Positions 55,012-63,140 of a stretch of DNA of 64,000 nucleotides are shown here, in pieces. The stretch is from Streptomyces sp. NBC_00568 (lineage in GTDB: Bacteria; Actinomycetota; Actinomycetes; Streptomycetales; Streptomycetaceae). Numbering within the stretch: the first letter of the stretch is position 1; every line of letters starts with the position of its first letter. The translations under genes and the position numbers were made by a program. Under the pieces are notes generated by a model. It was not told where the DNA came from and ran no database searches. It saw only the letters and a program-made list of their open reading frames with translations. The stretch covers positions 3,277,001 to 3,341,000 of the forward strand of contig NZ_JAPENW010000001.1 of the NCBI RefSeq assembly GCF_026341855.1. Reading direction: 5' to 3'.

Positions 55012-57084
55012 TCACCGGCACAGGAACTTCGACTCCGCCCAGTCCCCGAGCGCCGCCGAGCCGAACGGCGTGCGGGGTTCGACGACGAGCCGGATCGTCC
55101 GGTGGCCGGTGAGGTTCACATGGACGGGGACCGCCCGGTCACCGCCCGCGATCAGCGGTGACTGCCACAGGGGGGATCCGTCCGCGTAGACGGAGAACCG
55201 CATCCTGCCCAGGCCCATCGTGAGGTCGTCGACGCCGACCATCGCGTCGTACGCGCTGCAACCGCGGTTGAGGTCGATGGTGACGGAGGACTGGCCGTGG
55301 ACGGTCACGCCGTCCGTGTACCGGGTGTCCGCGATCTTCATCTCGTTGCGCTGCCAGACCCAGTTGCTCTCGCCCAGCCGCATCTCCGGCTCGGTGTGAT
55401 CGCCGCCGAGGTCGTATTCCAGCTCGCTCCACCGGTAGACGGAGACGGCGGGCGCGGGAGGCGTCGGGGCCGGCGGGGGCTTCGGCTCGGCCTGGGAAGG
55501 CGTGGGCTTCGGGGCCGGTGTCGGGGTCGGAGCCGGTTTCGGCGGGGAGGGCGGGTTCGGAGTCGCCCTGGGCGTCGGCTTCGGGGTGGGCTTCGGTGCC
55601 GGCGAGGGGGGTGGGGTGGGTGTCGGCCTGTGGCCCACCACCGGCGGATTCGGCGCGGGCTCCTTCTTCGGCGGCTCCGGCGACGGCACCGGCGCTTCGA
55701 CGGCGGGTGAGGCGGCCGGTCCGGCCTCGGGGTGCCGGGCGGGGCTGTCGTTGCCGACCAGGGCGAGTGCCACGGCCGCCGCGGCCACGGCGACGACACC
55801 CGCCGCGATACCGGCCTTGACCGGTGCGCCGATTCCCTCGGAGATCGCGGCGCCGCCTCCGGCGCTCGCCCCTCCCGAGCCGCCGCCCGCCGCGGCTGCC
55901 GCGCCCGCGGCTCCGGCCGCGCCCGCTCCGGCGCCACCGGCGATGAACGCGACGGCCTTCGCGTACCCGGCGGCCCCGAACCAGCCGATGACCGCGACCG
56001 GCACGACCGCGGGGATACCGCCAGCGACTTCCTTGATCTGCCCCGCGGCGAGGCGGCACCTGGCGCATTCGTCCAGGTGCTTGCGCAGCCCCCGTTCGGC
56101 CCGGGTGCGCAGGCCGCCGCGCGCGTAGGCGCCGAGCCGGTCGGCGTAGCGCGCGCACTCCTCGTCCATGGTGAGCGTGGTGCTGACGTGCGCCTGGAGA
56201 TAGGCCTGTTTGAGGCCCTCGCGGGCGCGACTGGCGAGCACACGGGTGCCGTTGGCGTCGAGGCCGAAGAGCGTGGCCACCTCGCTCGGGGACTCGTCCT
56301 CGACCTCGGTGTGCCACAGGACCGCCTGCCAGCGCTCCGGCAGCGAGCGGAAGGCCCGCATGGCCATGGACTGTTCGGCCTCGTGCATCGCCCGCACGTC
56401 CGCGCCGAGGTCGAGGGTGTCGTCGTCGGAGACCTCGGAGCCGCGGGCGGCCTGCGCGGCGAACACCGCGAAATCGTCGACCAGTTGTTCCCGCTTGGCC
56501 GTCTTCGTCCAGTTCGCGGCGACCCGGCGGACCGTGGTGAGGAGATACGCGCGCACGGCGTGCTCGGGGCCGCTGCCGCCGCGTACGGCCTGGAGCATGC
56601 GGGCGAACACCTCGGCCGTGAGGTCGTCGGCGGTGTGGGAGTCACGGCAGCAGGTGCGGGCGTAGCGCCGGACGGCTTCTGCGTGCCGGCGGTACAGCTC
56701 CTCGTACGCCGTGTCGTCACCCGAGCGCATCCGCTCGATCAGACCGGCGTCCGGGGGCGGCAGATCCACCGGGAGCGGCAGATCCACCGGGGGCGGCAGA
56801 ACGCTGCCGTCGCGCCGGTCGAACCGGTCGCGCTGCGACGGCACGCTGGGGTCGGCCGCGTCGGTGTCCGAGGAGGGATCGGTGCTGCCGACAGTGTGCG
56901 CGTCGCCGGGCAGGGCGCCGGGCGGAGGGACTTTCGGGCCTCCACCGTGCGGGCCGCTGCCGTGAGGGCTTCCACTGTGCGGGCCGCCCTGGCTCGGCAC
57001 CTGTCGCGACGGTGAGCCGCCGGTTTCCGTGCCGCCGTCGGGGCCGCCGTCACCGAGTGACTCGTCCCGCCCGTCAAAGCTCAT
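55012..57084 (-). CDS. Membrane-spanning ECF sigma factor with zinc finger and extracellular NPCBM domain
   Basis: 690-aa single polypeptide. After a disordered Gly/Pro N-terminus (1-110) comes ECF sigma-2 (about 115-195: IERMRSGDDTAYEELYRRHA, HTADDLTAEVFARML) and sigma-4 (about 240-298: AFRSLPERWQAVLWHTEVED, SEVATLFGLDANGTRVLASR). Then a zf-HC2 anti-sigma-like finger with H336, C340, C343 (HLDECARC), hydrophobic segments (357-400), a TM helix (424-444), a Pro/Thr/Lys-rich wall-spanning linker (465-545) and a C-terminal NPCBM carbohydrate-binding domain (about 550-690). So sigma and its sensor/anti-sigma parts are fused. Such membrane ECFs have been noted in actinobacterial surveys; ligand and release step are unknown. 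ATG 57084. Confidence 0.9.
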   Translation of the reverse strand: MSFDGRDESLGDGGPDGGTETGGSPSRQVPSQGGPHSGSPHGSGPHGGGPKVPPPGALPGDAHTVGSTDPSSDTDAADPSVPSQRDRFDRRDGSVLPPPVDLPLPVDLPPPDAGLIERMRSGDDTAYEELYRRHAEAVRRYARTCCRDSHTADDLTAEVFARMLQAVRGGSGPEHAVRAYLLTTVRRVAANWTKTAKREQLVDDFAVFAAQAARGSEVSDDDTLDLGADVRAMHEAEQSMAMRAFRSLPERWQAVLWHTEVEDESPSEVATLFGLDANGTRVLASRAREGLKQAYLQAHVSTTLTMDEECARYADRLGAYARGGLRTRAERGLRKHLDECARCRLAAGQIKEVAGGIPAVVPVAVIGWFGAAGYAKAVAFIAGGAGAGAAGAAGAAAAAGGGSGGASAGGGAAISEGIGAPVKAGIAAGVVAVAAAAVALALVGNDSPARHPEAGPAASPAVEAPVPSPEPPKKEPAPNPPVVGHRPTPTPPPSPAPKPTPKPTPRATPNPPSPPKPAPTPTPAPKPTPSQAEPKPPPAPTPPAPAVSVYRWSELEYDLGGDHTEPEMRLGESNWVWQRNEMKIADTRYTDGVTVHGQSSVTIDLNRGCSAYDAMVGVDDLTMGLGRMRFSVYADGSPLWQSPLIAGGDRAVPVHVNLTGHRTIRLVVEPRTPFGSAALGDWAESKFLCR

Positions 57085-57441
57085 CGCGGAAAGCCCCCGC
57101 CTGCACACTCGGACCGAATACCGGGACAGAGTGCCACAGGCTCCCCGAGCGGGACCTCCTCGTCCGGACCAACCACTCGTCCGAGGGGATTTATCGCTCG
57201 GGAGTACTAACCGTCACCTGTTCGGGGAATGGTCAACAACCGTCTTGTGCTCGGGAGTTGCCGTTCTGGTCCGGAATGACGGAAGACGGAATGGCGGAAT
57301 GGCGGGATGACCGCTGGTCGGCAGGACGACCGAGGTCCCCGGTGCGCGAGTGACAGCGCACTCGCGCCCGGGAACACCTTCGTGCTCGGGAACATCCCCG
57401 CGACCGGAACGCATCCGCGCCGAGGCTGCCCCCGGTCCGGT
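57085..57441 (-). promoter_or_regulatory. Intergenic region upstream of the sigma-factor gene
   Basis: 357 bp, same-strand gap between atrA and the sigma gene. It must hold the sigma-gene promoter, possibly autoregulated. Around 57270-57315 there are short repeats (GGAATGACGGAAGACGGAATG, GCGGAATGGCGGGATGA). A less GC-rich stretch is at 57175-57250. No gene supported. Confidence 0.35.
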
Positions 57442-58221
57442 TCAGGCCGGACGCGAGCGCAGGCCCTCCAGCAGGATGTCCAGGAGCCGCGCCGAGGCCG
57501 CCGCCTGCTGGGCCGCGTCCGGCAGCGAGGGCGCCGCCGTCGCGATGACCAGCAGCACGTCCGCCACGGTGACATCGGCGCGCAGCTCGCCCGCCGCGCG
57601 TGCCCGGTCCACCAGCCGGCCGACCACTTCGAGCAGTGCCGCCGCGCCGGCGTCGTCCACCGCCGCGATCACCTGCTCGTCCTCGCGCGCGGGCCGCTGC
57701 TCCACGAGCCTCAGCTCGGGCGCGAGCTGGGACCGCTGCTGCGGCACCCGTGCCCCGTCCGTCTCGGCTCCGTCCTCCGCGACGCCGACCCGGAGCACCT
57801 GCGGCGGCAGCAGCCGTCCGGCACCCGAGGCCACCGACGTCCGCAGGAAGCGCGAGAGCGCCGACCACGGTTCGTCCTCCTGGCCGAGCGCGGCGCGAGC
57901 CTGGTCGGTCAGCCGGGAAGTCTCTTCCTCGGCTATCCGGCGCACCAGGACGTCCTTGCTCGGGAAGCGCCGGTACACCGTGCCGACGCCGACCCTCGCG
58001 CGGCGTGCGACGTCTTCCATCGGCGCGCCGTATCCCAGCTCGCCGAAGACCTCGCGCGCCGCGCGCAGTACGTGCTCCAGATTGCGCTGTGCGTCCACGC
58101 GCAACGGCGTCGTGCGCGATCCGTCAGCCGGACCGCGGCCGTTGCCGCCCGTCGCCGCGCCGATCGCACCACCAGGTGCGATGGCGGACGCGGTAGACCA
58201 ATGAGAGTCCTGAATGTGCAT
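57442..58221 (-). CDS. atrA: TetR-family regulator AtrA
   Basis: 259-aa regulator. The N-terminal 45 residues are variable (MHIQDSHWSTASAIAPGGA), followed by the TetR helix-turn-helix (about 48-95: NLEHVLRAAREVFGELGYGA, then PMEDVARRARVGVGTVYRRF, PSKDVLVRRIAEEE) and a helical ligand-binding domain. In S. coelicolor AtrA (SCO4118) activates actII-ORF4 and other antibiotic and nutrient genes. Identity is based on the N-terminus, length and the divergent NADH dehydrogenase gene, as recalled for SCO4118/SCO4119. The ligand is not known from sequence. Confidence 0.88.
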   Translation of the reverse strand: MHIQDSHWSTASAIAPGGAIGAATGGNGRGPADGSRTTPLRVDAQRNLEHVLRAAREVFGELGYGAPMEDVARRARVGVGTVYRRFPSKDVLVRRIAEEETSRLTDQARAALGQEDEPWSALSRFLRTSVASGAGRLLPPQVLRVGVAEDGAETDGARVPQQRSQLAPELRLVEQRPAREDEQVIAAVDDAGAAALLEVVGRLVDRARAAGELRADVTVADVLLVIATAAPSLPDAAQQAAASARLLDILLEGLRSRPA

Positions 58222-58594
58222 AAGCGTTCCCCCGGTAATGACGTCTCCCCCCGGAGACTCTCCCCGCCATTGATGGCCGGAGCGTGTGGAACAAGCTTGT
58301 GCACGAGCCCGTCGTACGGACTCGCCGAGCGCATCCCCCTACACCCCGTCGTCACACGAACATAGTTGAGAGGGGGTCAATTCAGAAGGGGCAGGTTCCG
58401 CACAGAGCGCCCCCCGATCGGAGTACGGGCCGGTTACGTCCCGGTTGCACCCCCTCCGAGTACCCCCCTCGCCCACCCTGACCTGCGCTTTCTCTCTGAA
58501 CTCAGGCAAATCGGCCAACCCTGCACGTTGTCGGCGAGCGGTCACACAAATTGCTGGGGCTGTGGACAAACTCCGGACAGGGGTGCGTCATGGG
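58222..58594. promoter_or_regulatory. Divergent atrA / ndh promoter region
   Basis: 373 bp between divergent genes. A lower-GC part at 58270-58420 contains CACACGAACATAGTTGAGAGG, and the region 58490-58570 has TGTGGACAAACTCCGGAC just before ndh. Promoters for both genes must lie here, and it is a natural place for AtrA binding, but I could not define a palindrome with certainty. Confidence 0.4.
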
Positions 58595-59959
58595 ATGGTG
58601 AAGGAACGTGCGCGCATTCTCATTGTCGGCGGCGGCTACGTCGGGATGTACACCGCTCTGCGCCTCCAGCGGCAGTTGAAGCCCGAACTGAACAGGGGCG
58701 AGGTCGAGATCACGATCGTCTCGCCCGACCCTTATATGACGTATCAGCCGTTCCTTCCCGAAGCCGCCGCGGGCTTGATCTCGCCGCGTCACGTGGTCGT
58801 TCCGCTGCGCCGGGTCCTCGGCCAGTGCCGGATCATCATCGGTGAGGTCCAGTCGATCGACCACGCCAAGCGCACCGCGACGCTCACCACCCTCGCCACC
58901 GAGGAGGAGGGCGCGGGCGCGGAGCAGATCACCTACGACGAACTCGTGCTCGCCCCCGGCTCGATCGCGCGCACCCTGCCGATCCCCGGGCTCGCCGAGT
59001 ACGCCATCGGCTTCAAGACGGTCGAGGAAGCCATCGGCCTGCGCAATCACGTCATCGAGCAGATGGACATCGCCTCCTCCACCCGCGACCCCGCGATCCG
59101 CGACGCCGCCCTGACCTTCGTCTTCGTAGGCGGCGGCTACGCCGGTGTCGAGGCGCTCGGCGAGCTCGAGGACATGGCCCGCTACGCCGCGCGGTTCTAC
59201 CACAACGTCAAGCCCGAGGACATGAAGTGGATCCTCGTCGAGGCCTCGGACCGGATCCTGCCCGAGGTCGGCGAGGAGATGGGCCGGTACACGGTCAGCC
59301 AGCTCCGCCGCCGCAACATCGACGTACGCCTGGAGACCCGCCTCAACAGCTGCGCGGACCGGGTCGCCGTCCTCAGTGACGGCGCGCGCTTCCCGACGCG
59401 CACCGTCGTGTGGACGGCCGGCGTGAAACCGCACCCGATCCTCGCCGCGACCGACCTCCCCCTGAACGAGCGCGGCCGGCTCAAGTGCACCCCCCAGCTC
59501 GCCATCGACGGCGCCCCGCACGCGTGGGCCGCCGGAGACGCCGCCGCTGTTCCCGACGTGACCGCGGAGCCCGGCAAGGAGACCGCGCCCAACGCCCAGC
59601 ACGCCGTCCGCCAGGCGAAGGTCCTCGGCGACAACCTCGCGCACACCCTGCGCGGCGAACCCCTGGAGACGTACTCGCACAAATACGTCGGTTCCGTCGC
59701 GTCCCTGGGACTGCACAAGGGAGTCGCACACGTCTACGGGCGCAAGCTGAGGGGCTATCCTGCCTGGTTCATGCACCGCGTCTACCACCTCAGCAGGGTG
59801 CCGACCTTCAACCGCAAGGCCCGTGTACTCGCCGAATGGACCCTGGCGGGTCTCTTCAAGCGGGAGATCGTGTCCCTCGGTTCACTCGAACACCCCCGTG
59901 CGGAGTTCGAACTGGCGGCCGGGGGAAAGCCTCCTACCGACCCGAAGGGGTCGTCCTGA
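58595..59959 (+). CDS. ndh: Type II NADH dehydrogenase
   Basis: 454-aa membrane-associated flavoprotein that passes electrons from NADH to menaquinone without pumping protons. The FAD-binding start is ARILIVGGGYVGMYTALRLQ; the NAD-binding fold is FVFVGGGYAGVEALGELED; other NDH-2 marks are DPYMTYQPFLPEAAAG, TVVWTAGVKPHP, HAWAAGDAAAVPD and AQHAVRQAKVLGDN. The C-terminus (VPTFNRKARVLAEWTLAGLF, KREIVSLGSLEHPR) is the usual membrane-binding end. ATG 58595 is used; a GTG 12 bp earlier is possible. Divergent from atrA. Confidence 0.94.
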   Translation: MVKERARILIVGGGYVGMYTALRLQRQLKPELNRGEVEITIVSPDPYMTYQPFLPEAAAGLISPRHVVVPLRRVLGQCRIIIGEVQSIDHAKRTATLTTLATEEEGAGAEQITYDELVLAPGSIARTLPIPGLAEYAIGFKTVEEAIGLRNHVIEQMDIASSTRDPAIRDAALTFVFVGGGYAGVEALGELEDMARYAARFYHNVKPEDMKWILVEASDRILPEVGEEMGRYTVSQLRRRNIDVRLETRLNSCADRVAVLSDGARFPTRTVVWTAGVKPHPILAATDLPLNERGRLKCTPQLAIDGAPHAWAAGDAAAVPDVTAEPGKETAPNAQHAVRQAKVLGDNLAHTLRGEPLETYSHKYVGSVASLGLHKGVAHVYGRKLRGYPAWFMHRVYHLSRVPTFNRKARVLAEWTLAGLFKREIVSLGSLEHPRAEFELAAGGKPPTDPKGSS

Positions 59960-60089
59960 CCGGACCGAGGAACTCCACGGGCAGGGACGGCGTCTGAAGG
60001 ATGTCGGCCCGGTCGGTCAGACTGCCAGACAGGTCCACGACTTTGGGCGGGTGAACCGCTCGCCCTTCTAACACGAGGCTTTCCCCACT

Positions 60090-61757
60090 GTGAACTTCAC
60101 GCGCTGGAGCGCCCGGCTCCCCGGAACGCAGCGCCGCGCCGCAGCGCGGACCGAGCACACGGCCGCGCACACGGCCGCCCCGGACCGGCGCGGGGAAGGC
60201 TCCGTGCCGGCGGCCCGCGTCGAGCAGCTGACCGACGACATGCCGCCCGGGCTCGCCGTCGACGAACTGCCGGTGCGCGCGGTCCTCGACCGCGTCCCCG
60301 CGCTCGTCGCGCTCGTGCACGGCCCCGAGCACCGCCTCTCGTACGTCAACGACGCCTACACGGCGGCCTTCGGTACCCGCCCCGTCGGCGAGCCCGCGCG
60401 CGAGGCACTGCCGGAACTGGACGAACTCGGCCTGCTGCCGCTCCTCGACCAGGTCCTGCGCAGCGCCAAGCCCCGCACCGTCAAGTCCCGCAAGGTGTCG
60501 ACCGGCCGCTCCTACACCTTCACCTGCACCCCCGTCGACACCTCTCCGGAGGACCACGGCCGCGGCGTACTCGTCTTCGCCACCGACGTCACCGATCACG
60601 CGGAGGCCGCCGAGCGGCTGCGCGCCAGCGAGCGCCGCCAGCGCGAGACCGCCGTCACCCTCCAGCGATCCCTGCTCCCGCAGGAGTTGGAGGAGCCCGA
60701 CGACCTGCGCATCGCCGCCACCTACCTGCCCGGCGGCACGGAGGCGGCGGTCGGCGGCGACTGGTACGACGTCATCACCCTCGGCGGCGGCCGCACCGCG
60801 CTCGTCATCGGCGACGTCATGGGCCGCGGGGTCCGCGCGGCGGCCGTGATGGGCCAGCTGCGCACCGCCGTCCGCGCGTACGCCCGTCTCGACCTGCCGC
60901 CGCACGAGGTCCTGCAGCTCCTCGACGGCCTCGCCATCGAGATCGACGCCAACCAGATCGCCACGTGCGTGTACGCCGTCCACGACCCGAACGAGGGCCG
61001 GCTGGTGTATGCCTCAGCCGGCCACCTGCCCATCCTCGTCCGCGACGAGAACGGCACCATCCACCGTGCCGACGAGCCGACCGGGCCGCCGCTCGGCACC
61101 GGCGGCTGGCTGCACGCCTCCGGCTCGGTGCCCCTCGGCCCCGGCTCCACCGCGGTCCTCTACACGGACGGTCTGGTCGAGCGCCGCGACGAGGACCTCG
61201 ACGAGGGCATCGCGTCCCTGGAGCGCGCCCTCGCCGGCGCCACGGGCACCCCCCAGGTGATCTGCGACCGCCTGGTCCGCGCGGCCGGCGTCACCGCCGA
61301 CCACGACGACGACGTCGCGGTCCTGGTTCTCCAGCACCCTTCCCGTACGGGCCCCGACGGCGAGCTCTTCCGCAACGCCGCGCTGGAACTGCTCGGTGGC
61401 GTGGAAGCGGCCCCACGCGCGCGTGCCTTCGCCTCCGGCGTACTGGCCAGCTGGCGGTTCCCGGCCGATCTGCACGACCTCGGTGTCCTGGCCGCCAGTG
61501 AACTCGTCGCCAACTCGCTCCAGCACGGCACCCCGCCGATGCGGCTGCGGCTGCGCCGAACCGACCGCCGCCTGATCATCGAGGTCACCGACGGAGACGA
61601 CCACCTCCCGCGCCGCCGCCGCGCCGAACCCGCCGACGAAGCGGGCCGCGGCATCGCGATCGTGGCCACGATCGCCTCCAGCTGGGGCTCCCGCCGCACC
61701 CCGGGCGGCGGCAAGGCGGTGTGGTGCGAGTTCGCACTCCCGCGCGCGGGGAGCTGA
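60090..61757 (+). CDS. PAS-SpoIIE-HATPase phosphatase (RsbU/RsbW fusion type)
   Basis: 555-aa cytosolic signalling protein. PAS domain about 60-165 (LDRVPALVALVHGPEHRLSY, then VNDAYTAAFGTRPVG), linker coil, PP2C_SIG phosphatase about 185-410 (LQRSLLPQELEEPDDLRIAA, GGDWYDVITL, IGDVMGRGVRAAAVMGQL, SAGHLPILV, LYTDGLVERRDEDLDEG, DHDDDVAVLVL), and a C-terminal HATPase_c kinase-like domain about 435-550 (LAASELVANSLQHG, GRGIAIVATIASSWG). This fusion is typical of Streptomyces partner-switching control of anti-sigma factors. GTG at 60090 has a weak ribosome site. It follows ndh by 130 bp and may be cotranscribed. Confidence 0.9.
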   Translation: MNFTRWSARLPGTQRRAAARTEHTAAHTAAPDRRGEGSVPAARVEQLTDDMPPGLAVDELPVRAVLDRVPALVALVHGPEHRLSYVNDAYTAAFGTRPVGEPAREALPELDELGLLPLLDQVLRSAKPRTVKSRKVSTGRSYTFTCTPVDTSPEDHGRGVLVFATDVTDHAEAAERLRASERRQRETAVTLQRSLLPQELEEPDDLRIAATYLPGGTEAAVGGDWYDVITLGGGRTALVIGDVMGRGVRAAAVMGQLRTAVRAYARLDLPPHEVLQLLDGLAIEIDANQIATCVYAVHDPNEGRLVYASAGHLPILVRDENGTIHRADEPTGPPLGTGGWLHASGSVPLGPGSTAVLYTDGLVERRDEDLDEGIASLERALAGATGTPQVICDRLVRAAGVTADHDDDVAVLVLQHPSRTGPDGELFRNAALELLGGVEAAPRARAFASGVLASWRFPADLHDLGVLAASELVANSLQHGTPPMRLRLRRTDRRLIIEVTDGDDHLPRRRRAEPADEAGRGIAIVATIASSWGSRRTPGGGKAVWCEFALPRAGS

Positions 61758-62217
61758 ATCGGGGGGCCTGACGCGGGGACTGAATCCTGGACGGAACCCG
61801 GGGTGATCCCGGGGCCGAATCCGGGGGTGATCCCGGGACTGGACCGGGGGTGATCCCGGGACTGGACCGGGGGTGATCCCGGGACTGGACCGGGGGTGAT
61901 CCCGGGACTGGATCCGGGGGTGATCCCGGGGCCGAATCCGGGGGTGATCCCGGGACTGGATCCGGGGGTGATCCCGGGGGCCGGCGGGAGTGAACCCGGG
62001 GCCGGATTCGGTAGTGACCTCGGGGCCGAATCCGGGACCGGATTCGGTGGTGACCCGGGGGCGAACCCGGAGGACTGACTTCGGGCGTGGCCCGGCCCCC
62101 GCTTCCTCCGGCCGCGTCCCGTGAGTCCTTCCTCCGGCCGCATCCCCGGCATCCCACTTCCGGACGCACTCCGCGCGTCCTCTGGCCGAGCGGGCCGCCC
62201 GGTGCTAAGAGCTCCCC
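61758..62217. other. Repeat-filled gap before the methyltransferase gene
   Basis: 460 bp with no supported gene. The first two thirds are the tandem array at 61802-61980 and degenerate copies to about 62060; the last 150 bp are CT-rich. Pro/Gly-rich open frames on both strands come from the repeats and change frame with unit length. Confidence 0.5.
61802..61980. repeat. 23/24-bp tandem repeat array
   Basis: Seven full units and one partial of GGTGATCCCGGGACTGGAYC plus CGGG, in two alternating forms (ACTGGA(T)CC and GCCGAATCC). Three consecutive 23-bp units at 61826-61894 are identical. Each unit carries CCCGGG. Degenerate copies continue to about 62060. No spacers, so not CRISPR. Confidence 0.9.
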
Positions 62218-63033
62218 ATGGCAGACGAATCGGGCTTTCAGCTCAAAGGAAGTGCCCCCGAGCGCTACGAGCGGTACGCCGCGCCGTTCATGACGCCCTT
62301 CGTGGACGCGATCCTGGACGCGGTCGACCTGTTCCCCGGCGCCAAGGTGCTCGACCTGGCCTGCGGCACCGGCTTCGCGGCCCGCGCGGCGGCGGCCCGG
62401 GTCGGCCCAGCGGGCCGGGTCTCGGGAGCGGACGTCAACCCGGGCATGATCAGAGTGGCCGGAGAACACGCGCCCCGTATGTATCCGGACATCGAGTTCA
62501 CCGTCGCCCCCGCGGACAAGCTCCCCTATGAGGACGCGGCCTTCGACGCGGTCGTCTGCCAGCAGGGCGTCCAGTTCTTCCCCGACCTGGACGCCGCCTT
62601 CGCCGAGACGGCCCGCGTGACCCGCCCCGGCGGCCGCTTCGCCGCTTCCGCCTGGGCCGCCCGGGAATCGATCCCGTACTTCGTCGCCCAGTACGAGGCC
62701 GTCGCCGAGTACGGCGGCCCCGAGGTCGCCGCGGACTACGAGGGAGCCTTCTCCGGCACCCCCGAGCGACTCTCCGCCGCGCTGCGAGGCGCCGGCTTCC
62801 ACGACGTCGCCGTCCACCAGGTCGGCTTCGGCATCGCCTTCCCGCCCCTCGCCGCCTACGCTCCCGGCCAGCTCTCGTCCACATCCTGGGGACAGGCGAT
62901 CGTCGACACCGCGGGCGAGGACGCCCTTCTTCGCGCGGGCCGGGCCATCCACAGCCGCCTCGCCGACCACACCGCCCCCGACGGCAGCGCGACCCTCCCC
63001 TTCACCGCCAACCTGCTGACCGGCGTCCGCTGA
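62218..63033 (+). CDS. Class I SAM-dependent methyltransferase
   Basis: 271-aa soluble methyltransferase of the UbiE/Methyltransf_11 kind. Motif I is GAKVLDLACGTGFAARAAAA; motif II region SGADVNPGMIRVAGEHAPRM; then FTVAPADKLPYEDAAFDAVV and RVTRPGGRFAASAWA. The substrate is unknown; the C-terminal half is variable. ATG 62218 has no clear Shine-Dalgarno. Convergent with the MFS gene, with a shared terminator between. Confidence 0.88.
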   Translation: MADESGFQLKGSAPERYERYAAPFMTPFVDAILDAVDLFPGAKVLDLACGTGFAARAAAARVGPAGRVSGADVNPGMIRVAGEHAPRMYPDIEFTVAPADKLPYEDAAFDAVVCQQGVQFFPDLDAAFAETARVTRPGGRFAASAWAARESIPYFVAQYEAVAEYGGPEVAADYEGAFSGTPERLSAALRGAGFHDVAVHQVGFGIAFPPLAAYAPGQLSSTSWGQAIVDTAGEDALLRAGRAIHSRLADHTAPDGSATLPFTANLLTGVR

Positions 63034-63055
63034 GACCCGCGACCGCCCGCACGAA

Positions 63056-63091
63056 ACGGCCGCCACCACGTCGCAACGTGATGGCGGCCGT
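63056..63091. terminator. Bidirectional terminator between convergent genes
   Basis: 16-bp stem with one mismatch (ACGGCCGCCACCACGT / ACGTGATGGCGGCCGT), CGCA loop, 22 bp past the methyltransferase stop and 50 bp from the MFS stop. Confidence 0.8.
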
Positions 63092-63140
63092 CGTCCGTTG
63101 GTCCGCGTCCTGCGCCAGGCCTTCAGCTTGGGCCCGGCTG

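Noticed and set aside
61802..61980. CRISPR array
   Set aside because: Units are directly adjacent with no unique spacers and no cas genes.
61896..62078. Collagen-like or Pro/Gly repeat protein frames (both strands)
   Set aside because: Unit lengths of 23 and 24 bp shift the frame, so no protein is maintained.
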